A program made the translations under genes and the position numbers. A stretch of 64,000 bases of DNA from assembly GCA_026397395.1 (NCBI GenBank), contig JAPLUV010000023.1:23810-87809 (forward strand), written 5' to 3'. The notes beneath the pieces were generated by a model, which worked only from the letters and a program-made list of their open reading frames with translations, made no database searches and was not told where the DNA came from. How positions within the stretch are numbered: position 1 is the stretch's first letter; the number at the start of each line of letters is the position of its first letter. Below are positions 1 through 10,319 of this stretch, piece after piece. This DNA is from a candidate division SR1 bacterium. Its GTDB lineage: Bacteria; Patescibacteriota; Gracilibacteria; Absconditabacterales; Absconditicoccaceae.

Positions 1-92
1 TGTTATTCCCCGGCCAGCCGGGGTGCGACCGGGATCTTATTAAATCTAATGGGCTACTAAGATTCCGGCCGCAAAACTTATCGCCGGAATGA
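1..92. repeat. Pair of GC-rich REP-like palindromes
   Basis: Two inverted repeats lie in otherwise AT-rich DNA. CCCCGGC and GCCGGGG (8-14, 17-23) form a tight hairpin. ATTCCGGC and GCCGGAAT (62-69, 83-90) form a second one. The outer bases (TTATTCCC, GGGATC, GGAATGAC) resemble the widespread GTCATTCC/GGGAATC-type extragenic palindromes. The second hairpin sits 3' of the small minus-strand gene that ends at 111 and may help end its transcript. The family assignment is by resemblance only. Confidence 0.5.
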
Positions 93-110
93 CAACAATA
101 TGGGCGGAGA

Positions 111-374
111 CTATTTCTTTTTCCCTCCAAGCAATTGTTCCAATTGTTTCTGAGCTTCTGCCTTCGTCATAGTTGGCAAAGCCTTTCAGGTATCTACAGC
201 AGGAGTTTCCACGACAGAAGTCTGCGCTCATGAAAGTGAGTCCGCTCATGAAGCTACGTCAGTTGTTGGTCATTTTCCAGCCAAATACATCACAGAAGTC
301 AAAGCTGTAGCAAGCAAAAATACAGCAAGGATAATAATTATAAAAAATTTCAAAATTCTTCTTTGCGTTGTCAT
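111..374 (-). CDS. Small N-terminally anchored membrane protein
   Basis: An 87-residue protein that is only seen when UGA is read as glycine; four UGA codons are used. It starts MTTQRRILKFF and has one hydrophobic segment (about residues 9-32) preceded by Arg/Lys, so it is probably a signal anchor with the C-terminus outside. The rest is a Ser/Thr/Ala-rich linker (about 35-65) and a short charged tail, KAEAQKQLEQLLGGKKK. I do not recognise a family. The length, codon use and clean ATG-to-TAG reading support a real gene; the function is unknown. Confidence 0.6.
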
Positions 375-483
375 ATAAATAATAAGAAAAATAAATACCC
401 CCATAATAGAGAAACTGGACCATTTTTCAATACTTCTTGAGATTGTAATTCTTTCAGAAATACATATTACGGAGAAAATTTAT

Positions 484-1443
484 TTGCTACTATACAGATT
501 GAGTATGAAATTACGTATGAATCTTAGTCAAAAATTTTCAGATACCATCGCCCAGATATATATTATTTGCGTCTATATACCTATTTACCTGCAATTGGGC
601 CGACTGTGTTTACGATACAAAAGGAAACCAACTATTTTGCGAAAGGTGAATCCAGATTTTCCTTATGGGGGACTCATTTGTCCCAAGTCACTCATTGTGG
701 ATAAATTTTTACAAAAAGAAGGAAACGAACTATTCTTCACCAAAACATTACCCATTGCGACCAGTGATGCTTTAGCAAAAAAGATAAGTAAAGTAGAGCA
801 ATTTATGAAAGAAGAAGCTATAAGTTACCCTATCATTCTCAAACCTGATGATGGTATTGGTGGTGTAGGATTGAAATTGATTACTAATAAAAAAGAATTA
901 GAATTAGCACTTAGTGAAATCAAAAAAGATTATGTAGCACAAGAATATGTGGCACGACAAAATGAATTTTCCGTATTTTTCATTAAACATCCGAATCAAA
1001 GAGCCTGAGGTATCTGGTCCTTCACCAAAAGATACACAGTAAAAGACGCCGAAGATCCAGAATTAATTATTCCAGGAAGAAGGATTATTTGCAAGGATGA
1101 AAGTGAACTCATAACACAAAAAGTAGAAGATATATTCAATCAAATTGGCGATATTCCATGATTTCATTTTGGAAGATTTGATATACGTATCAAAAATGTG
1201 GAAACATTTCTAAAAGAAGCTAAAGATTTTACTATTCTAGAAGTGAATGTTGGAGCCCATAGTATAGCACTGCATGCATTTGATCGTAGATATGGATGGA
1301 CCAAAAGATATAGAATATTTTTTGAACAACTAAGATATGCATTTGAGATAGCAGATCACAATGCTGAAATAGCATCTCCTTACCCTAAACAACATTTCAA
1401 AGATTTTCTCAAGAAATTTATGGGCATATTCAATAATAGCTAG
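484..1443 (+). CDS. ATP-grasp domain protein
   Basis: About 319 residues with two in-frame UGA glycines. The central part carries an ATP-grasp signature: a nucleotide-binding lysine and glycine-rich loop (PIILKPDDGIGGVGLKLI) followed by a YVAQEYV segment. The C-terminal part has FGRFDIRIK and ILEVNVGAHS, which match the D-x-R and E-x-N metal-binding strands of the family. Such enzymes join a carboxylate to an amine or thiol with ATP; the substrate cannot be told. The TTG start at 484 is chosen because GGAG lies 9 nt upstream. ATG codons at 505 and 517 are alternatives. An amphipathic N-terminal helix may touch the membrane. Confidence 0.75.
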
Positions 1444-1450
1444 AAACGAA

Positions 1451-1500
1451 AAAGATTTAACTATCAGACCATACAACATGGTGGTAATAATCAAATCTTT
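1451..1500. terminator. Bidirectional hairpin between converging genes
   Basis: AAAGATTT (1451-1458) pairs with AAATCTTT (1493-1500), with an inner ACCA/TGGT stem. It lies between the plus-strand ATP-grasp gene and the minus-strand gene ending at 1511, where a two-way terminator is expected. Confidence 0.45.
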
Positions 1501-1510
1501 ATGCAACTCG

Positions 1511-1873
1511 CTAATCATAAAATACAGCGAATTTAGGTGTGGCTTCTTTGTAAATAATCATAATCTGATTGACTTCGAGCAGCATAGTATCTTCTTCTTC
1601 AGAACCTTCTCTGATAAAAGTAATTTCTGTTGCTAGCATCGTTTCTCCTTCTTGAGCATCTTCTTTGGTAGAAGGGACTCTTATAGTTTTCATATCAATA
1701 AAGGTATAAAACGGCGAAGGAAAGAGTTTTTCAAAATCATCATGTATAACTACGAACTGAGATTTTCTCAATCTATAATTATAATCATTACTACTCAGAA
1801 TTCTCATTACCTGATCGATAGTCAATCGAGATAATTCGATCAAATTTTTTAGTGTTAACGGTGATGTTTCCAT
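1511..1873 (-). CDS. Hypothetical acidic protein downstream of RND pump
   Basis: A 120-residue soluble protein with no signal or membrane segment, many acidic residues and alternating beta-like stretches in the second half (EDTMLLEVNQIMIIYKEA). It starts 68 bp after the RND transporter stop on the same strand, so it is probably the third gene of that operon. No in-frame UGA is used. I do not recognise a family. The start ATG is supported by ORF extent only. Confidence 0.5.
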   Translation of the reverse strand: METSPLTLKNLIELSRLTIDQVMRILSSNDYNYRLRKSQFVVIHDDFEKLFPSPFYTFIDMKTIRVPSTKEDAQEGETMLATEITFIREGSEEEDTMLLEVNQIMIIYKEATPKFAVFYD

Positions 1874-1941
1874 GGTATTCTTGTATTTATGTTTGTTTTA
1901 TTTCAACAATGGTATACGTATTTACAAAACAAAGTCAAGCT

Positions 1942-4900
1942 CTATTCGTGATATTCTTTATTCACCAGATTCATCAGTGAAGGAATATAGAGTAAAGTAA
2001 TAAAGAAGGACATAATCAAGCCACCGATAAACGCAACTGCCATTGAGCCAAAGAGCTCATCTTTGACTGCTAAGATAATAAGTCCAATAATTGTTGTTGC
2101 TTTGGTAAGAAAGATAGGAATAAATCTCTCCGCAATACTCTGCTGGAAACTATCGACCACAGAGAGTCATTTTTCTCTATAGAAATATTTGAAATCTTCT
2201 ATATGAATCAGCGCTTGATTGACTCAGACTCCCATCACACCAAAGATTCCTATCATTGCAGGGAAGGTCATGTTAATTCTCATCAGCGCAAGCAAGCCAA
2301 TCGTACCACCAATAGACAAGAAAACACTGGAAACTATTACAATGGCATATTTGAAATTATTAAATTGAACAACCAAAATCAATATCATGAGAATCAATCA
2401 GATAAGCATAGCAGTTCCCATATCACTCATACTTTGAGCAAGATCTGCAGCGGATCATCAGGTAATATTTGTTAATCATGCAGGCAAGGGATGCGCAACT
2501 AAAATTGCATTAACCTTGGCAGTAATATCAGTAAGTACAGCAGACGATTCTTTATCCGCAGTAACAGAGATTACTCTTTTCCCATCTTGTCTTTGGATGG
2601 CATTAATTTCTGGCTGTAATTGTTTTTCTTGGATAATTTGATCCAAAGTAATTTTTCACAATTTCGTTTGTTCTACCGGTAAATCTGTAGATAAGAAAGC
2701 TTTCAAAGATAAGGTATCGCTACCAAAATCAGAAAAATCTTTGATCTTGACGCCATTGGATTCATAGTCAGAATTTTTGAGAGCGATTAAACTCATGACG
2801 GACGAGGCACTCGTGATGCCGAGAGATTTTGCTTTGTTTTCATCCAAAACGTAGACAATCTTTCAGTTTGTATATTCCAAAGACGTGGTCACATTATAGA
2901 TACCAGGGATAGCTTTAATTTCAGGCAAGATAGATTGTATATAGGCATTTACCTGTTGATAATCTTCACCAGCAATATCAAAGGAAACTGGTTTTCAGGA
3001 ACTTGCTCATGCTTGCTGGGTAAAAATAGACATATCTTGCAACACCGGATAACGACCAACAACGAGAGGAAGAAGTTGTTTCTGCATTTGTTCAACAATC
3101 TTGTACGAGGGAATATTTCTTTGGGTGGTATCACTCAATCTGATAGTAAATGAAGCCACATTGCTTCACACTCCTCCAGCTCATCTGAGCGAATATCACT
3201 GTCCCAAATCTATCGTCATATCTTGCAAAGTACCTGACAACACAGACTGAAAATATTTTAACGTTGCATCTGCAATCTCAGAGGTATCCTGTTGATTTAC
3301 AGACAGACTTGTTCATGGTTTATAGGTCAAATTCATCCATATATTATTAGAATCCAAGTCACCCATAAAAGAAAACTTCACCACACCAAGTGGCACAAGC
3401 GACATCGCTCCAACAAAAAAGAGCAAAAACAAGAATACGATACTCCTTGATCCTCCTCTGCTTTGATTGACACGATGATATCGATTAGCAAATTTCTTTC
3501 CTGTCTTTTCCAGAAAGGAAAGTGATTGTGTAGGAACATATGTTCTTTCCGTCTTATAGAAAAACAAGGCAAGCACAGGTAAGATAACCATGGTCACAAG
3601 TAACGAAATTGCTAAGTTGGAAATAATAGTAACTGGCATCGCTTTGATATATTCTCCAATCATTCAAGAAACTCCGAAATACAAAGGAACAAAAATCGCT
3701 ATCGTAGTAGAAGTTCAGAACATCAAAGCTCTTCCATAGTTATGTAAGGAACTACGAATAGCTTCCCAAATATTTCATGCATGTTCTTGTAATCATACCA
3801 CGATTCCCTGAGTCACTACAATGAGATTATCCACCATAATTCATAAGACCAGAATCAGTGCGAAAGAAATAATATTATTGAAACTATAACCAATGCTCTT
3901 GAGATAAATAAAATTCCCCATATACACAATCAAGAAAGAAAGCATAATCAACCAAGAAGCTCTGAAACCTAGAAACAGCATAATAATCACGAACACAAGT
4001 AATGCCGTTTCCCAGAAATTTTCTAAAAACAAGCCATAGGTACGCTGAATACTTTCCGCCTGAGATAATGTCTCTACATATTTCAATTGAGGGGTTGTTT
4101 TCTTAAACGCATCTACCGTTGTTTTAATAGTAGCAACGAATGTTTCTACACTATAGCCTGGAGACTTTTTAATCTGAAAAGAAAGTGCATTTTGCGTTTC
4201 TCCAACGTTCGCATCCATAACAAAGGATTTTTTTGCCTGTTGTGCATAGCCAAGATAGACCGAAGCGACATCTTGTACCTTTACTGACTTTCCATTACTA
4301 TCCATGAGATCATAATTTTTCACTTGCTCTACCAATCAGGTCAGATCAGCATCATAGCTCGTTACCTCAAAGGAATATAATTTTCCATCAACATCTTTTT
4401 TGTCTACAGGAAATTTTACAAAAGCAGTTTTCAATTGATTCACTGCAGAAGAAAAATCCATATCCAGCGTAGCCAATTTCTGCTCATCAAAAACTAGTTT
4501 AATTTCTTGTAATGGTTTCCCAACAACCGAGACATCAGAAACACCAGGAATAGCTTTAATCTGATCTTCTAAAGCCTTAAGTTGTTGATAGATAATTTGT
4601 GTCGGCACATCTCCAGCGACGGAAAAGGTATATACTGGCGTATCCGTAATATCTACTTTATTAACAGTTGGTGTACTTGCATCAGTTGGCAAGGTTGGAG
4701 CAACCTGATCTATAGCAGCTTTCAAATCATTTGTGGCATCTACAGCACTTTTTGTTTTTTCAAATTCCACCGTAATCGTTCAGAAATTATAATAACTAGA
4801 TGAAGAAATTTTCTTGACCAAAGTAATTCACTTAATCTTCTGTTCAAGAGGAATCACGAGTTGCTGTTCTATAGAAGAAGGATCAGCTCAGACATAGGCA

Positions 4901-5040
4901 ACACTAACATAATAGTAGGGAATATTAATTGATGGTTGCGCTTCTTTGGGTATTGTAAAAATACTCATCGTACCATAGACAGCGATAAACACCGTCAAGA
5001 TAAGAATAGAAATTCTATTGTTTTTTAAGAAGTTAATCAT
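1942..5040 (-). CDS. RND-family efflux transporter (AcrB/HAE1-like)
   Basis: A 1032-residue protein, the normal length for an RND pump, continuous only when UGA is glycine. The N-terminus MINFLKNNRISILILTVF is the usual first transmembrane helix. It is followed by a periplasmic porter domain and then the hydrophobic block FLENFWETALLVFVIIMLF with the conserved VDNLIVV region. The second half repeats this fold, ending in FITLLYIPSLMNLV. These pumps sit in the cytoplasmic membrane and export small molecules by proton antiport together with a membrane-fusion adaptor, which is the gene just upstream (53-bp gap). No outer-membrane TolC partner is seen here, in keeping with a cell envelope unlike that of proteobacteria. 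The substrate is unknown. Confidence 0.9.
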
Positions 5041-5093
5041 CGTATATAGTCTATAAAGTCTAAAGTCTGTAAAGTCTGAAATACTAAATATTA

Positions 5094-6809
5094 TTAATAT
5101 ACTATCTGATCATTTACTTGCAATCCGCTCATCACTTGCACAACACTACCATTAATTTCTCAAAGCGTAACAGCAGTCTCTTGTGGAGTTCCATTAACTA
5201 ATTTCTTTACATAATTTCCTTCAAGTCTTGGAATAATATAGGGTAAGGGAATCCAAAGCTGTCCATTGCCTTGAGCAGCAGTAAATTTTACCAGTACTTT
5301 TTCTCAGTCTAAAACTGGTAAAGAAGTACCGACCATTTCATAGATATAATTTTGGGTAGCTGCATCTTTGTAAGGAAGTTCATAAATTATTTTCCCGTTA
5401 CCAAGCAAATCATTCCCACGATAAAACGATATCGCTTGGCCCAATGCAATACGCGTATAAGAATAAATTTGAATTTTAAGATTTTGATCACCGTCGGGGA
5501 CAATCTGACAAATCATCGTACTAGGATTTACTTTGTTTCCTTCCACGACGGACTTGGTTTTGATGACACCGTTAACTCATGCAAGTAAGGTTTCTCATTG
5601 AAGATTATTGCCGAGCATTGCTTCATTTTGTTGAAGCGTAAGTAATTGCGAATTGAGCGTAGCGAGCTGGATAGCTTTTGTATTGTCCAACGATGCAAGT
5701 TGACTCATAACAGACGCTTGAGCTAAGGTCATATTAGCAATCTGCGTATCTGAACCAATACGCGAAAGCTCCGATTTATTATTTGATAAACTTTCGATAC
5801 TGGTATCAATAGTATCCAATTGCAAATTATCAGCATTTTTTAATGATACAGCACTAGCAAGTAAACTATCATAACTACTCTTACTTGCAACCATACTGGT
5901 AGACAATCCGAGATAACTAGTATAAAGCCCATCAATAGAGACACCCGCGGCAGCAGTCTGGGGTAAAGTTTGTGAAGCCGTAGACGCAGCCATAGCAAGT
6001 GCAGCATTTTTCAGCATAAGAGAAAGATGAGACAGATAGGTAGAAAAATCTTCATCTGAAATATCTTGTATGGTTTGATATCTATCACGAAGGTTTTGGT
6101 ATTGATCGAGAACTTTGCTCTTGAGGGATGAATTATTCGTACCAACCAAAGCACCATAGGTGGAACTATTGAAAATGTCATTTACCTTTTTTAATGCATC
6201 AGAAATAGCTATATCCAACTGATCTCTCATATTTTGGATACTCATGTCCATTTTGTCCATATCACGATTTTGTGTATCTTCCAAAGCATTTTGCTGATTT
6301 TCTAATGATTTCACAGAGAGTTTCATATCATTAGCATTCAGATCTTTACTCTGTTGCAAATTATCCATGAGATAAGCATTATTTTCTTTTTGCTTAGTCA
6401 AAATATCTTCCTGGACACCAAAGTTGTTTTCTGTAAGTGAAATAATCTTTTGCATATTATCTATCTGTTGCTGAAGTGACAAATATTGAATCTGTGAATT
6501 TTGTGTAGCAATATCAGTACTTGCGCCAATTTGAGCAATCACAGAATCAGCAGTGACATGAGCACCAGGCTGACAATTCAGTGCATCTAGATTTCCGCCC
6601 ACACTGGTAACAATATTTTTGACATTATCTGCGATAACAAGTCAATAAGCAGTATTTTCCGATGGCTGAGAAGTTCCAACGACAAAAAGACTAGAAGTGT
6701 CATATCCAGCACCCGTAAAGACAACCGTATCAATTACGGCAGGCGCCTTTCCACAGCCAACGAGCAGAAGCGGAGTCAATCCAAGAATCAAAAGTCAGAT
6801 CTTTTTCAT
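5094..6809 (-). CDS. Lipoprotein membrane-fusion adaptor for the RND pump (HlyD-like)
   Basis: A 571-residue protein with a lipoprotein signal peptide: MKKIGLLIL, then LLLVGC with Cys19 as the likely lipidation site. A lipoyl-like segment comes next (NIVTSVGGNLDALNCQPGAHV). Then a very long alpha-helical hairpin rich in Gln, Asn and Leu (about residues 95-400) is followed by a beta-barrel region. This is the layout of periplasmic adaptor subunits, although the coiled coil is longer than usual. The gene precedes the RND transporter on the same strand and should be co-transcribed with it from the promoter at 6850-6877. Several UGA glycines are used. Confidence 0.8.
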
Positions 6810-6828
6810 TATTTTCCGTATATAATAG

Positions 6829-6851
6829 TAAAAAAAGTACGTTTCCGTACT
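6829..6851 (-). terminator. Terminator after the AlkD-like gene
   Basis: On the minus strand AGTACG-GAAA-CGTACT forms a tetraloop hairpin followed by seven T residues. It lies 39 bp past the stop of the AlkD-like gene. It overlaps the start region of the RND operon promoter. Confidence 0.7.
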
Positions 6852-6877
6852 TATAGTTATTTAAGGTAAAAAGTCAA
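6850..6877 (-). promoter_or_regulatory. Sigma70-like promoter of the adaptor/RND operon
   Basis: Minus strand: TTGACT (-35), 16-nt spacer, TATAAG (-10). It lies about 40 bp upstream of the adaptor ATG. The predicted transcription start falls inside the upstream gene's terminator hairpin. Confidence 0.55.
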
Positions 6878-6889
6878 TACAAGCAAGAT

Positions 6890-7585
6890 TTAAATTAGCC
6901 CCTTAAGGTAGGCTTGTCTCCTAGATTCTTCAAATTTTTCAATGGCATATCTCAACATTGTTCTTGGCATGGTTTTATAATGCTTTTTGAGAAACGTTTC
7001 CTCTTCAAATAAGCTTCTCTTGCCTACCTCCCTCAACATCCACCCGACAGCCTTGTGAATAAGGTCATGGGTGTCCGTTAATAGGATTTCAGCAATTTTG
7101 AAACAATCCTCATAGTCCCCTACTTTCAAAAAAGCAAAGGTAGAAATAATCGCAATCCTCTTCTCCCGTAAATGTTTGGAACGAGCAAAAGTATATAATA
7201 ATTTTTTATCTCTCTCCAGTAAATAGTTTCCCATAATACCGGGCGCCGTCAGATCTACCAAATCCCAGTTATTAATATTTCTCGTATTCTTGATATAAAA
7301 ATTAAATATCTGATCTTTCATCAACGGATCGGCTTTTTTATTTCTTAGGACGAGAATCAACAACGCAACCATCCTATATTCATGAATCTTAGAATCTAAT
7401 AATATTTGAAGCGTAGCAAAATCTAGATCAATATGTTTTTTTGCTACTATTCTCACTTCGGGCACTTTCAAACCAAGAAAAATATCGCCTTCACCATAGT
7501 CACCTTCTCCTGTTTTAAAAAATCTCTGCAAGTTTTTCGCTTGCTCAGGGTTAGCATAGGAGTGAAGGTCAGAAAAGATGGTCAT
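6890..7585 (-). CDS. DNA alkylation repair protein (AlkD-like HEAT-repeat glycosylase)
   Basis: A 231-residue all-helical protein that matches the AlkD family in length and in recognisable segments: LGLKVPEVRIVAKKH near the N-terminus, NNWDLVDLTAPGIMG in the middle and HDLIHKAVGWMLREVG toward the C-terminus. The Trp and Asp of NNWDLVD and the Arg of WMLREVG correspond to DNA-binding and catalytic positions of AlkD. The family removes bulky or positively charged alkylated bases. All of its glycines use GGN codons, with no UGA, unlike most neighbours. This may reflect recent acquisition or selection. Confidence 0.85.
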   Translation of the reverse strand: MTIFSDLHSYANPEQAKNLQRFFKTGEGDYGEGDIFLGLKVPEVRIVAKKHIDLDFATLQILLDSKIHEYRMVALLILVLRNKKADPLMKDQIFNFYIKNTRNINNWDLVDLTAPGIMGNYLLERDKKLLYTFARSKHLREKRIAIISTFAFLKVGDYEDCFKIAEILLTDTHDLIHKAVGWMLREVGKRSLFEEETFLKKHYKTMPRTMLRYAIEKFEESRRQAYLKGLI

Positions 7586-7609
7586 ATATATAAGAAGAGT
7601 AAGTACAAT

Positions 7610-7662
7610 TAGCCAGAGATGGGAATTGAATCCCGCTGGTGCGGGACAGGCCCACTCACAAT
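7610..7662 (-). pseudogene. tRNA 3'-half remnant
   Basis: On the minus strand this ends in a T-arm-like GGGATTCAATTCCC and an acceptor strand CTCTGGC, but it has no matching 5' half next to it. A CCCGC/GCGGG palindrome sits where the variable arm should be, and the T-stem spacing is irregular. Its acceptor strand would pair, with one G-U, with the GCCAGGG of the 5' half at 7793-7799. The intact tRNA-Thr lies between the two. Confidence 0.5.
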
Positions 7663-7670
7663 TGTTGATT

Positions 7671-7743
7671 AGCCAAGGACCGGAATTGAACCGGCAACCT
7701 ATGGTTTACGATACCATTGCTCTGCCAATTGAGCTACCTTGGC
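7671..7743 (-). tRNA. tRNA-Thr (anticodon CGT)
   Basis: A complete cloverleaf on the minus strand. The acceptor stem is GCCAAGG/CCTTGGC, the D stem GCTC/GAGC, and the anticodon stem ATGGT/ACCAT with loop ATCGTAA (anticodon CGT, reading ACG). The T arm is GCCGG-TTCAATT-CCGGT. CCA is not encoded. It is flanked on both sides by broken tRNA-like pieces. Confidence 0.9.
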
Positions 7744-7750
7744 TTATAAT

Positions 7751-7799
7751 CGTTGCTCGGACTTTATCCCGCTTTAGCGGGAAACTGAGCTACCCTGGC
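7751..7799 (-). pseudogene. tRNA 5'-half remnant with palindrome in the D loop
   Basis: On the minus strand it begins GCCAGGGTAGCTCAG, a normal tRNA 5' end. The D loop is replaced by a TCCCGC/GCGGGA hairpin before GAGCAACG, and the sequence then runs out of tRNA pattern at the anticodon arm. It has no complete anticodon arm or 3' half adjacent. Confidence 0.5.
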
Positions 7800-7806
7800 A
7801 TTATAT

Positions 7807-7879
7807 TAATTTCACACCACTGCTCGGACCGAACGAAGTGAGCCCCGCACAAAGCTGCGGGGAGCTGAGCTAAGGAGGC
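7807..7879 (-). pseudogene. Second tRNA 5'-half remnant with palindrome in the D loop
   Basis: The minus strand starts GCCTCCTTAGCTCAG. A CCCCGC/GCGGGG hairpin then fills the D loop, followed by GAGCAGTGGTGTGAAAT, where a Phe-like GAA anticodon would sit. The tRNA pattern stops right after the anticodon loop. It shares GTCCGAGCA after the palindrome with the neighbouring remnant, so the two probably arose the same way. Confidence 0.45.
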
Positions 7880-7882
7880 AGG

Positions 7883-7911
7883 TGATGATGTTTCGAAAAA
7901 AAACACCATCA
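7883..7911 (-). terminator. Hairpin after aspS
   Basis: TGATGATGTTT pairs with AAACACCATCA with one mismatch, about 20 bp past the aspS stop. The T tract is in the loop rather than after the stem, so termination activity is uncertain. Confidence 0.4.
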
Positions 7912-7931
7912 TTAAAAATTTAAAATTATAT

Positions 7932-9248
7932 CTATGGTGTAATTCTACCCATATCTCTTGGGAATAAATCAGCATCTTTTACATTTTCCAATCCAATTAT
8001 TTTTTGGACAAATCTAGATATACCAAGTCAGAAACCACCTTCATCGGGCATACCATATTTAAAGGCATCCAAATAATGCTTCAATCCAGGATGTTCTGCA
8101 TCCAATCCTTGTGATGTAATTTGATGTACTAATCTCTGATAATTGACCTCACGCTGGGTTAAGGTAATAATCTCCACTCCTCTAAAAATCAAATCCGCTC
8201 TATCTGCCACTTCAGGATTTTTCTCATTTTGATGATGATAAAACTTAGCATCAGCCCATGGGAATCCATCTACGATAACGAAATCAGATCCTCGAGTTTT
8301 AGCAGCATATTCACAGATGAATTTCTCTTCTGCAGGAACCAAGTCTAATACTTTCGTATAATCTTCACCTGTTTCCTTTTTCATCAATTCATGAAGATCA
8401 TTGACAGAAATACGAGGAAAGGTTTCTTTGATCAATGGCTTCGTAGCTCACAAATCAGTTAATAGTTTCTCCGCTTCTTCCCAAGTCTTTTCTACAACAT
8501 AACTTACAAACCTTTCTGTCATTTCGATAATATCATCGAAACTATCAATAAATCACATTTCCATATCCAGCATCAAAATTTCTGATACATGTCTACTTGT
8601 ATTGCTTTTTTCGGCTCTATAGGCTTTGCCGATTTCATAGACTCTCTCAAACACGGGAACCATAATTTGTTTATAAAACTGTGGACTTTGCGCGAGATAT
8701 GCTTTACGATCAAAATATTGAAGTTCAAAGACCTCAGCCCCACCTTCTGTAGGGAATCAAATAATCTTGGGCGTATTGATCTGAGTAAAATCATTTTGAT
8801 CTCGGAAAGCTCTCATATGTTTTTCTACAATTGCAGCAACTTTAAAGATTTTCATCTGTCTAGGATGCCTCAATGCCACCACTTTATTTTCGTGAATAGT
8901 CTCTCCATCTGCATTGATAGTATCTTTGGAAATATCTATAGGACTTGGAAAAGTAATTTTTCTGACTACATTCACGCTTCCCTTTTGGATTTCAAAACGG
9001 AATTTACCTTTTGGCATTTCTGCCACCGTTCACGTAGCACTCAATACCGTACCGAGTAAACAACCATCCAATTTTTTAATCTCTTCTGGATCTTCTATCA
9101 CAACTTGAAAAAGTCCATCTCTATCTCTTACGATAAGAAAAGCTAAATTAGCAGAAACTGCACGCAAGGTATGCAAGAATCCACGTACAGATACTTTTTG
9201 TCCTACGAAATCCTGTAATTGTCAGGAAAGAATCATTTCTTTGTACAT
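7932..9248 (-). CDS. aspS: Aspartyl-tRNA synthetase (archaeal-type)
   Basis: A 438-residue class II synthetase charging tRNA with aspartate. An N-terminal OB-fold (VSVRGFLHTLRA, then FLIVRDRDGLFQVV) binds the anticodon. The catalytic core follows with YLAQSPQFYKQ and the motif 2 region KAYRAEKSNTSRH. Motif 3 is near the C-terminus (GGFGLGISRFVQ, one Gly from UGA). The short length without a bacterial insertion domain is the archaeal/eukaryotic AspRS form, which in some bacteria also charges tRNA-Asn. Seven or more glycines are UGA. Confidence 0.9.
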
Positions 9249-9328
9249 CTTATTACATAGAAAAATAAAAGTGATACTTGTATATGCAAATAGCTTTTTT
9301 TATCAAGCTATACATAACAACATTTTTT

Positions 9329-9360
9329 AAAAAAAACTCTTCTTGTATCTAGACAAGAAG
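9329..9360 (-). terminator. Intrinsic terminator
   Basis: Minus strand: CTTCTTGT and ACAAGAAG form an 8-bp stem followed by eight T residues. It lies downstream of the laccase-domain gene, about 165 bp past its stop, and upstream of aspS. Confidence 0.75.
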
Positions 9361-9526
9361 GGCTGGCATAACAAAGATATATTCATGGCCAAAATTACCT
9401 TCTTGCGGTAAGAAGAGCATCATCATCACGACCAATCATATAAGATCTTTGCATAGGGATGTGAATAATATATAAATTATTATTACACTACATATAAGAA
9501 AAACGAAATAATTATCAAGAGAATAT
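9361..9526. other. Intergenic segment with second CTTCTT/AAGAAG hairpin
   Basis: No convincing gene. The minus strand could encode a 19-residue peptide (MQRSYMIGRDDDALLTARR), with nothing more to support it. A second short hairpin, CTTCTT-gcggt-AAGAAG, lies near 9399-9415 and echoes the stem of the terminator that follows. The stretch could be the 3' end of the upstream message or a small RNA. Confidence 0.3.
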
Positions 9527-10138
9527 CTAAAATACTTTTTCTACAGCGATCATTATTCTTTGATCTCTATCACCTCCTCTATAACTAAAATGCTTTGAAC
9601 TGCAACAGGTACAGTGAGAATCAAAAATAATATTTTTTTTATCCACTCAATTATCCATCAATGTATCCAAGATGATTGCATCCATATCCAAATAAAGTTT
9701 TTTTCATTTCAGAACAAAATATTTTTCATCAAAGTAATCTTTAAATTCTGGTCATACCTCATAGCAACAGGACTTAATATTCGGTCAAACAAACACATCC
9801 AGCTTCTTTTCTCCTTTGGCATAAAGGAGTTTAATTGTCTTATCAATAATCCCAGATTGTAATCATCTCCATCCTGCATGGACAATAGCAAAATAGCTTA
9901 CTCACATAAGCACAATAGGTGAACAATCAGCCACGCGAACAGCAATTTTTGTATGGAGTTGATTGGAAATAATTGCATCTCACTTTTGTTGGACAAACAT
10001 TTCTCCATCTTCCCAAACATACACAGCATCTGAATGTACTTGTTCACATTTATAGTACGTTCCAAGGACGGTCTGCAAATCCACGTCCTGCTTGTCGGTA
10101 ATGTATATATGATAGTTTTGAACGTCTATAGTCTGCAT
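9527..10138 (-). CDS. Laccase-domain protein (YfiH/PgeF polyphenol oxidase family)
   Basis: A 203-residue protein with the family signatures in order: EQVHSDAV, ADCSPIVL, IVHAGWRG, VGPNIKSCCYEVG and SHCTCCSSKHFSYRGG. The His and Cys residues in these motifs form the metal and active site. Family members act on purine nucleosides or peptidoglycan-derived compounds in the cytoplasm. Eight UGA codons are used as glycine, including those in VGPNI and EVGPE. It appears to be a single gene with its own terminator downstream. Confidence 0.88.
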
Positions 10139-10319
10139 AGAACAAGGGAAAGTAAAACAGTATTTTTGTATCTATTTCGTCTATTTTATCAAGATATAGT
10201 TGTATAGAAAGCCATTGCCACTAGATATAGACATATAGATAATAAGGTTGAATTGTATTGATTTTATAATACAAATATATATAGCTAGCGTCTAGTCTTT
10301 ACATAAAAGATTATTGTTT

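Noticed and set aside
46-249. 67-residue minus-strand frame near the window start
   Set aside because: It overlaps the better-supported UGA-containing membrane protein in another frame.
1942-5040. Series of short frames looking like a decayed transporter under the standard code
   Set aside because: All pieces lie in one frame and are broken only at UGA on conserved glycines, so the gene is intact in code 25.
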